64,000 nucleotides of DNA, from contig JBBPYD010000066.1 in assembly GCA_038200305.1 (NCBI GenBank), positions 1 to 64,000 of the forward strand, given 5' to 3'. How positions within the stretch are numbered: position 1 is the stretch's first letter; each line of letters begins with the position of its first letter. A program made the position numbers and the translations under genes. The notes below the pieces were generated by a model. It saw nothing but the letters and a program-made list of their open reading frames with translations, made no database searches and was not told the DNA's origin. Source of the DNA: JANXXV01 sp038200305. GTDB lineage: Bacteria > Acidobacteriota > Terriglobia > Bryobacterales > Bryobacteraceae. Shown here in pieces: positions 16,282 to 23,966 of the stretch.

Positions 16282-17801
16282 TTGTTCAGCAACTCCATCA
16301 AAAAGTCGGTGCCTTCCTTCGACTTCATACTTGCGAGCCGCCGGACTGCTTCCCTTTTCAGGTTGGGATCCTGCTCCTTCCGAGCGATCTCCACCAGTTC
16401 CTTCGCGCTACCCTGATTGCCGAGTGCATGTATGATCTGTTCCTTGTTGTTCCTATCCGATTCGGAGCCGTACAGCGACACCAACGCATCGGCCGTCTTG
16501 GACTTGCCCGTCGACCCCAGGACATGAATGGCTGTGGTACGCAGTTTCGGATCCTTTTCAGTGCGGGCAATCTCAATCACCTTCTCAACATTGCCGCTGT
16601 GGGCTAAGGACTGAATGATTGATTCCTTGACCTCCGGCGATTGCTCGGTGGTGTAAAGTTGCGCCAGTTCCTGATAAGCGCCCAAACTCCCGAGATATTG
16701 GATAGCGTCCCGCCGCAGGTCGGAATTCTGCTCGGTCTTTGCGGCGGCCAGCAGACGATCTTTATCGTGGGCGGAAATGAAGCTCCGCAGAATAGTGCGC
16801 TTCAGCCCAAGATCGTTCGTTGCATTGTAGATATCGCTGAGCGTCTGAAGATTGTCCTTGCCTCCATAAATGCCCAGATACTCCACGGCCTTCTGTTGCA
16901 GGTCCGGATTGCCGCCACCCCGCGCGAACTGCGTGACGATTTCATTCGATTTCGGTGTGCGGCTCTGCGCTAAAACGAAGAGCGCCCGCTCTCTCAGTTT
17001 TGGAGAACTGTTCTTCTGCAGAATCTTTTCGAGCAAGGGGAGCGCACGTTCCGGATCGCTGTTCATCAGACTGTTGATGGCGAAGAGCTTCAGATCCTCA
17101 TCGCTCTGATTCTCAGGAGAAGGTCCTTGACCGCCGGCCTGCTGCACTTCGGCCTCCAGAGCCTTTGCGTCATTCAACCATCTGCTGTTCGGGTACGTTT
17201 TTCTTAACTCTACAATCGCAGCCAGGGCCTGATCGCGCCTCCCCAATTTTGAGAGGCCATAAGCTTTCCAGTAAAAGGCGCCATCGGCTTTGGCGCCTTT
17301 CTTGTCTATTACCTGATCGAAGGCGTCGATCGCCTTCTCCCATTCGCGCTTGTCCAGATATTCCGATCCGCGCCGGTACAGGCGATCTTCACTGTCCCTG
17401 CCGGACGAACCGGCCCTTGCGGTTCTGATCTCAATACGGCTATCTCGCGAAAACGGCGGCATGGGAGGCATGGGCGCTGTGGCCGGACGAGGCGCGGGTG
17501 TGCCCACCTGTGCAAGCATCATCGGCCCTATGGCGCTGAATGCGAAACCGTCGTCAGAGAGTTGCCGCACCCTGTCCATCGCGGCTCTTACATTATCTTC
17601 AGCGGATCTCATTCGGTCTTCAGCGGTTCTCACTTTGTCTTCGATGTCACCGAAGTCCACATCCAATGCCACCATGGGAGGGATTGGATGTATGTCGAAA
17701 GTGGGGGGCGCTGCAGGGGCCGGTGGCGCAGGCGGCGCGGGCTGGCCGTAGCAAGCCGTGGCCAAACCCATGGTGAATATATGTCTATATAGGCGATTCA
17801 T
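16278..17801 (-). CDS. Exported coiled-coil/TPR/HEAT-repeat protein
   Basis: This 507-residue protein has a short signal peptide (ending ATACYGQ), a proline/alanine-rich stretch, a predicted helical segment (VRTAEDRMRSAEDNVRAAMDRV, about 55-77), a TPR-like region (about 140-215, with EWEKAIDAFDQVIDKKGAKA) and then at least six HEAT repeats (SPKLRERALFVLAQSRTP, NPDLQQKAVEYLGIYGG, NSDLRRDAIQYLGSLGAY, SPEVKESIIQSLAHSGN, DPKLRTTAIHVLGSTGK and others). It sits between the anti-sigma gene and a second HEAT protein with which it is translationally coupled. It is likely periplasmic. Its partner protein is unknown. Confidence 0.78.
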   Translation of the reverse strand: MNRLYRHIFTMGLATACYGQPAPPAPPAPAAPPTFDIHPIPPMVALDVDFGDIEDKVRTAEDRMRSAEDNVRAAMDRVRQLSDDGFAFSAIGPMMLAQVGTPAPRPATAPMPPMPPFSRDSRIEIRTARAGSSGRDSEDRLYRRGSEYLDKREWEKAIDAFDQVIDKKGAKADGAFYWKAYGLSKLGRRDQALAAIVELRKTYPNSRWLNDAKALEAEVQQAGGQGPSPENQSDEDLKLFAINSLMNSDPERALPLLEKILQKNSSPKLRERALFVLAQSRTPKSNEIVTQFARGGGNPDLQQKAVEYLGIYGGKDNLQTLSDIYNATNDLGLKRTILRSFISAHDKDRLLAAAKTEQNSDLRRDAIQYLGSLGAYQELAQLYTTEQSPEVKESIIQSLAHSGNVEKVIEIARTEKDPKLRTTAIHVLGSTGKSKTADALVSLYGSESDRNNKEQIIHALGNQGSAKELVEIARKEQDPNLKREAVRRLASMKSKEGTDFLMELLNK

Positions 17802-17813
17802 GCTTTTCTCCGT

Positions 17814-18566
17814 TTACAATCTGGCCGCATTCGTCGAGGCCGCGGGCTTTGTGCCGCGATCCCGCAATTGCGAACCGACAATCTGAACTTTAAACAACAG
17901 ACCCTCTGCCTGAATCCGGCTCCTCAGCGCTTCCAGCTGCTCGCCGGAAAGGTTATCGGGGCTGTTTGAAATCTCAATCAGGACTCGCTCCAGGTCATCG
18001 AGGATACTGGCAACGCCCGTTTCCCCCGCGGCAGCCGCAGTCTGGCGATATAGCCGGTTTGCTTCCACCAGGCTTTCCGCCATCTCGCGCTCCGGCGTGA
18101 TATCCAACTGCTTATCCGATGAATTGGCGAGCTCGACCAGAACCATGTGAGACCGCTCCAGATGGTCGCCAACGGAAACCAGCAGAATACGATCCCGAAC
18201 TTGCCCGGCTGTAGCGATGATTGGCGATGGAGCGGTTGTGCTGCGAAGCGAATAACGGCCGGCGAGGAAAGCGGCAATTACCAAAGTAGCCATGGCTGCG
18301 GCAGCAACCCAGCGTTGCGGGAATGAAAACCACTTGCGCCGCGCGCCGGGGAGTTTCGGAGCAATCCGGCTCCAAATCTGCTGCCCATAATCGGCCCCGC
18401 GGGAAGGCACAGGGGTAGAATCGACGCTGTTCAATACGCGTTGCAGCGACTGATATTCCGTCCTGCATTTCTCACAAGCCGAGAGGTGCGCTTCGATACT
18501 CGAAAATTCGGCGCCTTCCCCGTAGTAGTGCAGAATCAGTTGCTCTTCTTGAATGTGGTCCGTCAT
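17814..18566 (-). CDS. Anti-sigma factor with zf-HC2-type zinc finger
   Basis: The product (250 residues from ATG 18566; TTG 18584 is possible) starts with a cytoplasmic anti-sigma domain: HLSACEKCRTEY gives the H-x3-C-x2-C zinc-finger motif with an earlier histidine (TDHIQEEQLILHYYGEG). A single membrane helix (WVAAAAMATLVIAAFLAGRY, about residue 85-105) leads to a mostly helical extracytoplasmic part. It lies immediately downstream of the ECF sigma factor gene, so it should hold that sigma factor inactive at the membrane until a signal releases it. The two exported repeat proteins downstream are candidates for supplying that signal, an inference from gene order. Confidence 0.85.
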   Translation of the reverse strand: MTDHIQEEQLILHYYGEGAEFSSIEAHLSACEKCRTEYQSLQRVLNSVDSTPVPSRGADYGQQIWSRIAPKLPGARRKWFSFPQRWVAAAAMATLVIAAFLAGRYSLRSTTAPSPIIATAGQVRDRILLVSVGDHLERSHMVLVELANSSDKQLDITPEREMAESLVEANRLYRQTAAAAGETGVASILDDLERVLIEISNSPDNLSGEQLEALRSRIQAEGLLFKVQIVGSQLRDRGTKPAASTNAARL

Positions 18567-18580
18567 GGCATTGCTCACTA

Positions 18581-19147
18581 TCAAGCTGTTAAGGGCTGCA
18601 GCGAATCGCGCAGCTTCCTTACCGCCCGGAAAATACTGTTCTTGGTGGCGCTGGTCCCAAGGCTCAACACCTGGCCAATCTCTTCGATAGACATGCCTTC
18701 AAAATGCCGCAGCGTGAACGCGGTCCGTTCCTGGTCGCTCAACTCCGCCAACGCCGAATCGAGCTTTTGCTTCACCTGCACGCTGAAATACATACGGTCT
18801 TGCCCTGGTTCCGTGGTCGAAATGTTGTCGAGCATGTCTACCCCCTCAGCCGTGATGGAAGTGTGGCGGTTCTCATGACGCCGCCGCGAACGTAATAAGT
18901 CGAGCGAATAGTTCGCGGCAATCCGGTACAGCCACGTGCTGAACGCCGACCGCGATTCGTACTGGTTCAATTGGCGGCAGGCGCGTAGGAACGTTTCCTG
19001 CACCACATCCTCGGCGTCAAATTCGTTGCCGGTCATGCGATACGCCATCCGGAAGACACCACGGCTGTAGCGTTCCACCAGAATCCGGAAACCGTCGCTG
19101 TCCCCGGCAAGTGCAAGGGTTATAGCGGCTGCGTCACTATCTTCCAT
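18581..19147 (-). CDS. ECF-type RNA polymerase sigma factor (RpoE-like)
   Basis: This 188-residue protein has sigma region 2 (GNEFDAEDVVQETFLRACRQL, then FSTWLYRIAANYSLDLLRSRRR) and region 4 (LSDQERTAFTLRHFEGMSIEEIGQVL, then SATKNSIFRAVRKLRD), which is the whole extracytoplasmic-function plan. It should redirect polymerase to a small regulon, probably including its own operon. It heads a four-gene unit with the anti-sigma factor and two exported repeat proteins. The ATG at 19147 is the natural start. The region between it and the divergent TonB-like gene (19148-19304) is the probable autoregulated promoter, but no motif stood out. Confidence 0.92.
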   Translation of the reverse strand: MEDSDAAAITLALAGDSDGFRILVERYSRGVFRMAYRMTGNEFDAEDVVQETFLRACRQLNQYESRSAFSTWLYRIAANYSLDLLRSRRRHENRHTSITAEGVDMLDNISTTEPGQDRMYFSVQVKQKLDSALAELSDQERTAFTLRHFEGMSIEEIGQVLSLGTSATKNSIFRAVRKLRDSLQPLTA

Positions 19148-19304
19148 CTGATCTTTAGACTATAGGTTCACCACGCGGTTAGCCGAACCGGCGAAAAAGA
19201 TTGCGGGCGCCACAGGTGTGTTGTGCTTCGCACACGAATCTTAGGGATTGCCGCTGCAACTGCAAGCACTTGGGGCTGGCCATTCAGATGCGAATGCAGT
19301 TGAC

Positions 19305-20045
19305 ATGCGAGCAAAATTCATTTCCATTGCGATCCATGTGGCCATTCTTGCGGCGCTTCTGCTGCTGCCGTTTACCGGCACTCCGCGCCCCGAGAAATTA
19401 CCCGATGCCCCGACTCCTCCGGTCCGATTGCATCTGCTACCTGTGCCAGAGCCAAAGCCGGGCGGTGGAGGCACGCGCTCCATCACCCCGCCTGCCAAGG
19501 GGCAGTTACCGCAGTTCGCCCATCGGACATTTGTTCCACCGGTGCAACACAGTGAGACACCCAGCGAGAATCCGAAGCCTCTGCTGGCTATGGAGGCTTC
19601 TATTGCGGTGGAACTGCCGACAACGTCACTGGCTCTGGTGCAATTCGGAGATCCGATGGGAGCGCCCGGAATGCCGTCTGGAGGCCGGGGATTGAATGGC
19701 ATCGGCGACCATGGCAATGGTGGAATTGGGAATCGCGACGGGGCGGGATACGATTCCGCTTCGTCAATTGGCGGCGAGGTGACCGGACCAGTCCCAATCT
19801 ACAAGCCGGACCCGGAGTTCTCAGAAGAGGCGCGCAAGGCGAAATTGCAGGGCGTTGTGGTGCTGGAAGTAGAGGTGGATGTCAGCGGGCGTGCGCACAT
19901 CATTCGCGTGCGGGAGGGCCTGGGGCTTGGGCTGGATGAGAAGGCGATTGAAGCGGTTCAGGTTTGGCGATTTCGTCCGGGACGCCGTAACGGCAAGGCT
20001 ATTGCGGTGCCGGCGACGATTTATATTAATTTTCGGTTGCTGTAG
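19305..20045 (+). CDS. TonB-family energy-transducer-like protein
   Basis: The 246-residue protein has an N-terminal membrane anchor (ISIAIHVAILAALLLLPF), a proline-rich periplasmic linker, a glycine-rich stretch (about 150-170) and a C-terminal TonB domain of about 80 residues ending YKPDPEFSEEARKAKLQGVVVLEVEV... QVWRFRPG. Such proteins pass energy from ExbB/ExbD to outer-membrane receptors or act as structural variants. ExbB/ExbD genes are absent here. The ATG at 19305 is preferred to an upstream start at 19248 because the membrane helix begins directly after it. Confidence 0.85.
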   Translation: MRAKFISIAIHVAILAALLLLPFTGTPRPEKLPDAPTPPVRLHLLPVPEPKPGGGGTRSITPPAKGQLPQFAHRTFVPPVQHSETPSENPKPLLAMEASIAVELPTTSLALVQFGDPMGAPGMPSGGRGLNGIGDHGNGGIGNRDGAGYDSASSIGGEVTGPVPIYKPDPEFSEEARKAKLQGVVVLEVEVDVSGRAHIIRVREGLGLGLDEKAIEAVQVWRFRPGRRNGKAIAVPATIYINFRLL

Positions 20046-20065
20046 CGCTATGCCCGTGACGCGCT

Positions 20066-20587
20066 TCAGTATCTCCGGGCTTTTTTGAGCGCAGCCTCAA
20101 TTGCCGCAAGCGGCATCAGCAGAGATAACGGCGCATCGAGCAGCGGCACAGCGCCGTAGCTGGCATACCATCCTACTACCCTTTCATTCTTGGCATCGAT
20201 GACAAGCACAACGCCGCCAACCTCCGCTGAGGCCAACAGGCAGCGTCTACCCGCCGCGAGCAGAAGCTGTCCTCCAATTCTCTGCCCCTGCAACCTGCGA
20301 TCCACAGCCAGGCGCGCCAAGCGGAAGCCCGGCACGTCATCGCGTGGCAGCCTTCGCTGTACGATCTCCGGCGTCCGGGCATAGGCGACCGAGGCGGGGC
20401 TCAGGCTGTAAAAGCCGAGAATGGTTTTGTTGTCCGCATCGTCAATCGCGAGGAACGTTTTCGCACCGCCCAATTCGTGGCTCTTGCGAGCGTAACGGCG
20501 CAAGAATTCATTCAGGGCCTCTTCGCCGCAGTCGAACGCCTCGCGATCGTGTTTCTTGCCGATCGGCTCTTCGTGCCATGCCGTCAC
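20066..20587 (-). CDS. tacT: GNAT toxin (TacT-like) of a type II toxin-antitoxin module
   Basis: This 173-residue GNAT acetyltransferase has the acetyl-CoA loop as RRLQGQRIGGQLLLAA and the preceding GFRLARLAVD strand, with FDCGEEALNEFLRRYA near the start, as in TacT/AtaT toxins that acetylate the amino group of charged tRNAs. The GTG at 20587 lies two bases after the stop of the antitoxin gene. A Tyr near the end (VVGWYASYGAV) sits where these enzymes carry a catalytic tyrosine. The target tRNA cannot be predicted. Confidence 0.88.
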   Translation of the reverse strand: MTAWHEEPIGKKHDREAFDCGEEALNEFLRRYARKSHELGGAKTFLAIDDADNKTILGFYSLSPASVAYARTPEIVQRRLPRDDVPGFRLARLAVDRRLQGQRIGGQLLLAAGRRCLLASAEVGGVVLVIDAKNERVVGWYASYGAVPLLDAPLSLLMPLAAIEAALKKARRY

Positions 20588-20589
20588 GA

Positions 20590-20868
20590 TTACGGCCGCT
20601 TTGGCAAAGCCCGAGCGGCTGCCAGCAGTTTTGCGTTCGGCGCGGGCGGATTCTCCAGCAGATCGAGAACCCGCAAAGTATCCCTACCGGAGAGTTGCAC
20701 ATGATCCGCCTCCTTAATGACAGCCTTTGCGGCAAGCAAGGCGTGACGAAGGACAAAATCCGTTAGATCGGTATGATTCAGCGCCACCGCTCGCAAGAGC
20801 AGCGCTTTTTCCTCGGGCCGAATTCTCAAGGACATCCGGCTGTTGTCTTCAACGGCTATTCTTGGCAT
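20590..20868 (-). CDS. tacA: DUF1778/TacA-like antitoxin
   Basis: This 92-residue protein has an N-terminal ribbon-helix-helix (SRMSLRIRPEEKALLLRAVALNHTDLTDFVLR) and a C-terminal tail (LSGRDTLRVLDLLENPPAPN) of the kind that wraps the GNAT toxin; the W/L-x-x-LENPP phrase is typical of DUF1778. It should neutralise the toxin and repress its own promoter. A clean promoter and overlapping palindrome are located directly upstream at 20890-20932. Confidence 0.92.
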   Translation of the reverse strand: MPRIAVEDNSRMSLRIRPEEKALLLRAVALNHTDLTDFVLRHALLAAKAVIKEADHVQLSGRDTLRVLDLLENPPAPNAKLLAAARALPKRP

Positions 20869-20889
20869 GGCAGTGACTCCTCTTTTATG

Positions 20890-20912
20890 ATGTACACATT
20901 CAAATAGTACAT
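20890..20912. promoter_or_regulatory. Operator palindrome of the tacAT promoter
   Basis: ATGTAC (20890-20895) and GTACAT (20907-20912) form an inverted repeat with an 11-base spacer that covers the -10 hexamer. This is the expected position for ribbon-helix-helix antitoxin binding. Confidence 0.65.
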
Positions 20913-20932
20913 TAGATGCGGCTGAGAGTCAA
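20904..20932 (-). promoter_or_regulatory. Sigma-70 promoter of tacAT
   Basis: On the minus strand TTGACT (20927-20932) and TACTAT (20904-20909) are separated by exactly 17 bases. It reads into tacA with a leader of about 30 bases. Confidence 0.7.
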
Positions 20933-20949
20933 ATCTGTGTGTATTGATT

Positions 20950-20970
20950 GCGTACATGATGGAAGTACGC
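20950..20970. promoter_or_regulatory. Second GTAC palindrome near tacAT promoter
   Basis: GCGTAC (20950-20955) and GTACGC (20965-20970) form an inverted repeat with a nine-base spacer. It shares the GTAC core with the tacAT operator and lies 38 bases upstream of it, touching the RES stop codon. It may be an auxiliary operator. Confidence 0.4.
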
Positions 20971-21533
20971 TATGCCCTCGGCCCTTCGACAACTCTGCGG
21001 ATGATGGTACGGCTTGCCTCCAAAATCTTCGGGTCTTCCAGATGAAGCGTTCTCACCTGCAAGAGCGTGAGCCGGCTGATGTCCCACAGGCCCAAACTGG
21101 CCCATCGAGGATCATAGTAAGACCACCAGCGGACACCAACGAATGCGCCCTGCTCATAGATGCGCCGCGCCCACGCCCGGGTTCGGAGATAGTCACGGCT
21201 CACCACATCCGTGGGTAGCAGATGCAATGCACTCAACTGTTCCGGATCGTCCAGGTCGCAGACGGGTGCATCATCGGGAAGCCTGAATTCAGCGAGCGCG
21301 CGAACACTTCCGGGTAGGCTGGGGCTGCCGCGCAGAATCGCCGGAGTCCATTCGGGAAAGCGGCCGAACGCCTCGGCAATTGCTCCGGCGGCGGCATCGC
21401 TCAGGTACAAAACGGAATAACTGTCTGGATTATCCAGGCGTCCGCCGCCTCGCGAAGGACGGTAGAGCGCACCGCCCGGTTCATCCGGGGCGGATTCCGG
21501 AACAAAAGGAAATACACGATAGAGGACCGGCAC
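20970..21533 (-). CDS. RES-domain toxin
   Basis: This 187-residue protein has the RES-domain plan: an early arginine (VLYRVF and RPSRGGGR), a glutamate (AAAGAIAEAFGRFPEW) and a late serine region (VRWWSYYDPRWASLGLW). Known RES toxins degrade NAD+ (as in Xre-RES and MbcT) or ADP-ribosylate proteins (ParT). It begins with a GTG at 21533 five bases after the stop of its Xre/ParS-like antitoxin gene, the standard order. The end of the gene touches a palindrome that may belong to the next module. Confidence 0.88.
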   Translation of the reverse strand: MPVLYRVFPFVPESAPDEPGGALYRPSRGGGRLDNPDSYSVLYLSDAAAGAIAEAFGRFPEWTPAILRGSPSLPGSVRALAEFRLPDDAPVCDLDDPEQLSALHLLPTDVVSRDYLRTRAWARRIYEQGAFVGVRWWSYYDPRWASLGLWDISRLTLLQVRTLHLEDPKILEASRTIIRRVVEGPRA

Positions 21534-21538
21534 TCGTG

Positions 21539-21964
21539 CTAGGCGTACACCCCTTGCGCGATTCCATCAATAGCGCGGACTACTGGCGCTGCGCCTTCCA
21601 TCACGAGCACGTCAATTGGCCGGGCGCCGCCCAGCAGAGGCTCAGAGCCTACCAGCCACATCGCAGCGGACTCGCGGTCATAGACGCGGAGAATTCGCGT
21701 AAGAATGTCGTGCAGATCGACAATCCGCCGTCCCATCTCGGCTCCCACCGGTTCGGTTTCCGCGCCCCATCGGGAAACCTGCGCACGGTCCGCGCCGAGC
21801 AAGCGTGCCGCGGCATTTGTACCGAGCGCGTCTACGATCCGCGCCAACAATGGCCGCACATCGGCCAGCGCGTCTGCCGATGGACGAAGCATAATGAGTT
21901 TTGCGGTGGGTGTCCAGCGGCGGGGCGTTCGGGCGGGTGGAGTGGTCTTCCGGGCAATAGCCAT
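21539..21964 (-). CDS. Xre/MbcA/ParS-type antitoxin of the RES module
   Basis: From ATG 21964 the product is 141 residues. A helical N-terminal part with a putative DNA-contacting segment (LGTNAAARLLGADRAQVSRWG) is followed by the toxin-binding C-terminal domain typical of MbcA/ParS proteins (TRILRVYDRESAAMWLVGSEPLLGGARPIDVL). The open frame reaches back to 22039, into the acyltransferase gene, but that part is not family-like. Only 14 bases separate it from the acyltransferase stop, so it may be expressed from the nifS-mnmA operon as well as its own promoter. Confidence 0.88.
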   Translation of the reverse strand: MAIARKTTPPARTPRRWTPTAKLIMLRPSADALADVRPLLARIVDALGTNAAARLLGADRAQVSRWGAETEPVGAEMGRRIVDLHDILTRILRVYDRESAAMWLVGSEPLLGGARPIDVLVMEGAAPVVRAIDGIAQGVYA

Positions 21965-21978
21965 GCCCCGATTATAGC

Positions 21979-22845
21979 TCAACAGTTTGTGTTGAGAGAA
22001 GGCGGGCGTGTCTTCCAACGCCGGTGAATCCAGAGCCATTGATCGGGGTACTCACGGATTACCGTTTCCAACTGTTTTTGAATTGCGGCGGTGTCGATGG
22101 TTGCGTCGCCGGTCATTTCCAGAATCGGATAGAAGCGCAGAATGTATTTCTTTTCGGCTTCCGACCAGAGTGCAAAGCCGGGGATCACGGCCGCGCCGGT
22201 GCGAGCGGCAATTTTTGCGAAGGCGGCGTTGGCGCACGCGGGGATTCCGAAGAAGTCTACGAAGACCCCCTGATCCAGGCTCGAATTTTGGTCGATGAGA
22301 ATGCCGGCTGCTTCGTTCCGCGCGAGCGCTTTCAGGATAGTTCGTGCAGCATCCGTTTTTTGAATAAGCGTATTCCCGGAGAGCGAGCGGTAGCCTTCGA
22401 CGATCTCATCGATTTTTCTGTTATCGAGCGGGCGGACCACCACGTGCATTGGCCTCGCCATCAGCGAGTGGGCGAACGCGCTTAATTCCCAATTTCCCAT
22501 GTGAGCGGTGGCGAACAGGACACCGCGCCCCCGGCTCAGCGCTTCCTCGAAATGCTGGAACCCTTCATAGCGAATCCATTCGCCGATGTTCTGCCGGTTC
22601 AATCGGGGGAAGCGCGCGAACGTGACCAGAATGCGGGCGATGGAGCGGAACACGCCGTCGATGATCGCCGTTCGGTCCGCAGTGGGAAGCGCCATTTCCA
22701 GATTGCTGTACCCCACACGGCGAAGACGCGGTATGGCCAAGTCTAGTATTTGCGTGTATAGCCTGGCGAGCCATTCAGAAACCGGTCGGGGGCTATAGGC
22801 AAGTGTCGCCAGAGCAAAGCGCGCTGCCCAGTATTCCAGATTCAA
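21979..22845 (-). CDS. LpxL/HtrB-like lysophospholipid acyltransferase
   Basis: This 288-residue protein matches Kdo2-lipid A acyltransferases: the catalytic H-x4-E motif is HMGNWE (about residue 118), with VVVRPLDNRKIDEIVEGYR, IQKTDAARTILKALARNEAAGILIDQN and the C-terminal EYPDQWLWIHRRWK. It would transfer a secondary acyl chain onto a lipid A precursor on the inner face of the cytoplasmic membrane. The N-terminus is hydrophobic but not a clear membrane helix. The TTG at 22845 overlaps the mnmA stop, which supports co-translation; its link to tRNA thiolation is positional only. Confidence 0.9.
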   Translation of the reverse strand: MNLEYWAARFALATLAYSPRPVSEWLARLYTQILDLAIPRLRRVGYSNLEMALPTADRTAIIDGVFRSIARILVTFARFPRLNRQNIGEWIRYEGFQHFEEALSRGRGVLFATAHMGNWELSAFAHSLMARPMHVVVRPLDNRKIDEIVEGYRSLSGNTLIQKTDAARTILKALARNEAAGILIDQNSSLDQGVFVDFFGIPACANAAFAKIAARTGAAVIPGFALWSEAEKKYILRFYPILEMTGDATIDTAAIQKQLETVIREYPDQWLWIHRRWKTRPPSLNTNC

Positions 22846-23966
22846 TTCTCAATCCAGCCGCCGCCTAGCACCAGATCGCCATCATAGAAGACGGCTCCCT
22901 GCCCTGGGGTCACCGCTCGCTGCGGCTCGTCAAAATGCACGTGGACCCGGGCGAGATCGGACGTGGGCGTGAGCGTGGCGGGCGATGGGACGTGCTTGTT
23001 CCGGATTCTGACCTGAGCGCGAGCAGGCGCGGTAATGCCGGAGATGGAAATCCAATTCACGCCGTGCGCGAAGAAGGATGCTTTCAGCAGTCCATCGTTT
23101 GCGCCAACGAGGACGCGCTGAGTAGCGGGCTCGGTGGCGATAACATACAGCGGCTCGGGCGTGGAAATACGCAAGCCCTTCCGTTGGCCGACAGTAAAGT
23201 GATGGACGCCGGCATGCTCACCGAGCACACGGCCTTCCCGATTAACGATTTCGCCGCGCGTTTCGGCGGGCGCAATTCCCTGCTCCCGGAAATAGGCATC
23301 GATGAACGCGGCATAATCGCCGTTGGGCACGAAGCAGATCTCCTGACTATCGCCCTTATCCGCCGTGGGCAGACGCAGTTCATGCGCCAGTTCGCGCACT
23401 TGCGGCTTGGTGAAACCGCCGAGTGGGAACAGAGTGCGGGCCATCTGGTCCTGCTTGAGTCCAAAGAGAAAATAGGTCTGATCCTTCGTGGTATCGACGC
23501 TCTTTCGCATCTGGTAGCGGCCGGTCTGGGCGTCGTGCGCGATCTGCGCGTAATGACCAGTCGCAATCTGTCCGGCGCCCACGCCCTCCGCCATTTCCAG
23601 GAACTGATCGAATTTGATGAAATTGTTACAAAGCGTGCAGGGGATTGGCGTGCGGCCGGCGAGGTATTCGTTTACGAAGGGCTTCACAACCTGCTCTTCG
23701 AAGCGGTCCTCAAAATTGACCACGTAATATGGAATGCCGATGTGCTCGGCCACGTGGCGCGCGTCATAGACATCGTCCAGTGAGCAGCACCGGCCAGTGG
23801 CGGCTTCCGTCTGGACTTCGGGCAGGCGGTTCTGGTTCCAAAGCTGCATGGTGAGGCCCACCACCTTGCGGCCGCGGCGATGCATCAGCCCCGCCACTAC
23901 GGAGCTATCGACGCCTCCGCTCATGGCGACAGCCAACAAGCTGTCAGAAACAGACATTTCAGGCAT
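22842..23966 (-). CDS. mnmA: tRNA-specific 2-thiouridylase MnmA
   Basis: MnmA uses ATP and sulfur relayed from a cysteine desulfurase to make 2-thiouridine at position 34 of tRNAs for Lys, Glu and Gln. The 374-residue protein shows the PP-loop AMSGGVDSSV, the catalytic cysteine in GRTPIPCTLCNNFIKF, the second cysteine in DSQEICFVPNGDY and the KGDSQ loop. The tail (PGQGAVFYDGDLVLGGGWIE) is as expected. It overlaps nifS by eight bases and the acyltransferase by four. The neighbouring desulfurase is the probable sulfur donor. Confidence 0.96.
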   Translation of the reverse strand: MPEMSVSDSLLAVAMSGGVDSSVVAGLMHRRGRKVVGLTMQLWNQNRLPEVQTEAATGRCCSLDDVYDARHVAEHIGIPYYVVNFEDRFEEQVVKPFVNEYLAGRTPIPCTLCNNFIKFDQFLEMAEGVGAGQIATGHYAQIAHDAQTGRYQMRKSVDTTKDQTYFLFGLKQDQMARTLFPLGGFTKPQVRELAHELRLPTADKGDSQEICFVPNGDYAAFIDAYFREQGIAPAETRGEIVNREGRVLGEHAGVHHFTVGQRKGLRISTPEPLYVIATEPATQRVLVGANDGLLKASFFAHGVNWISISGITAPARAQVRIRNKHVPSPATLTPTSDLARVHVHFDEPQRAVTPGQGAVFYDGDLVLGGGWIEN

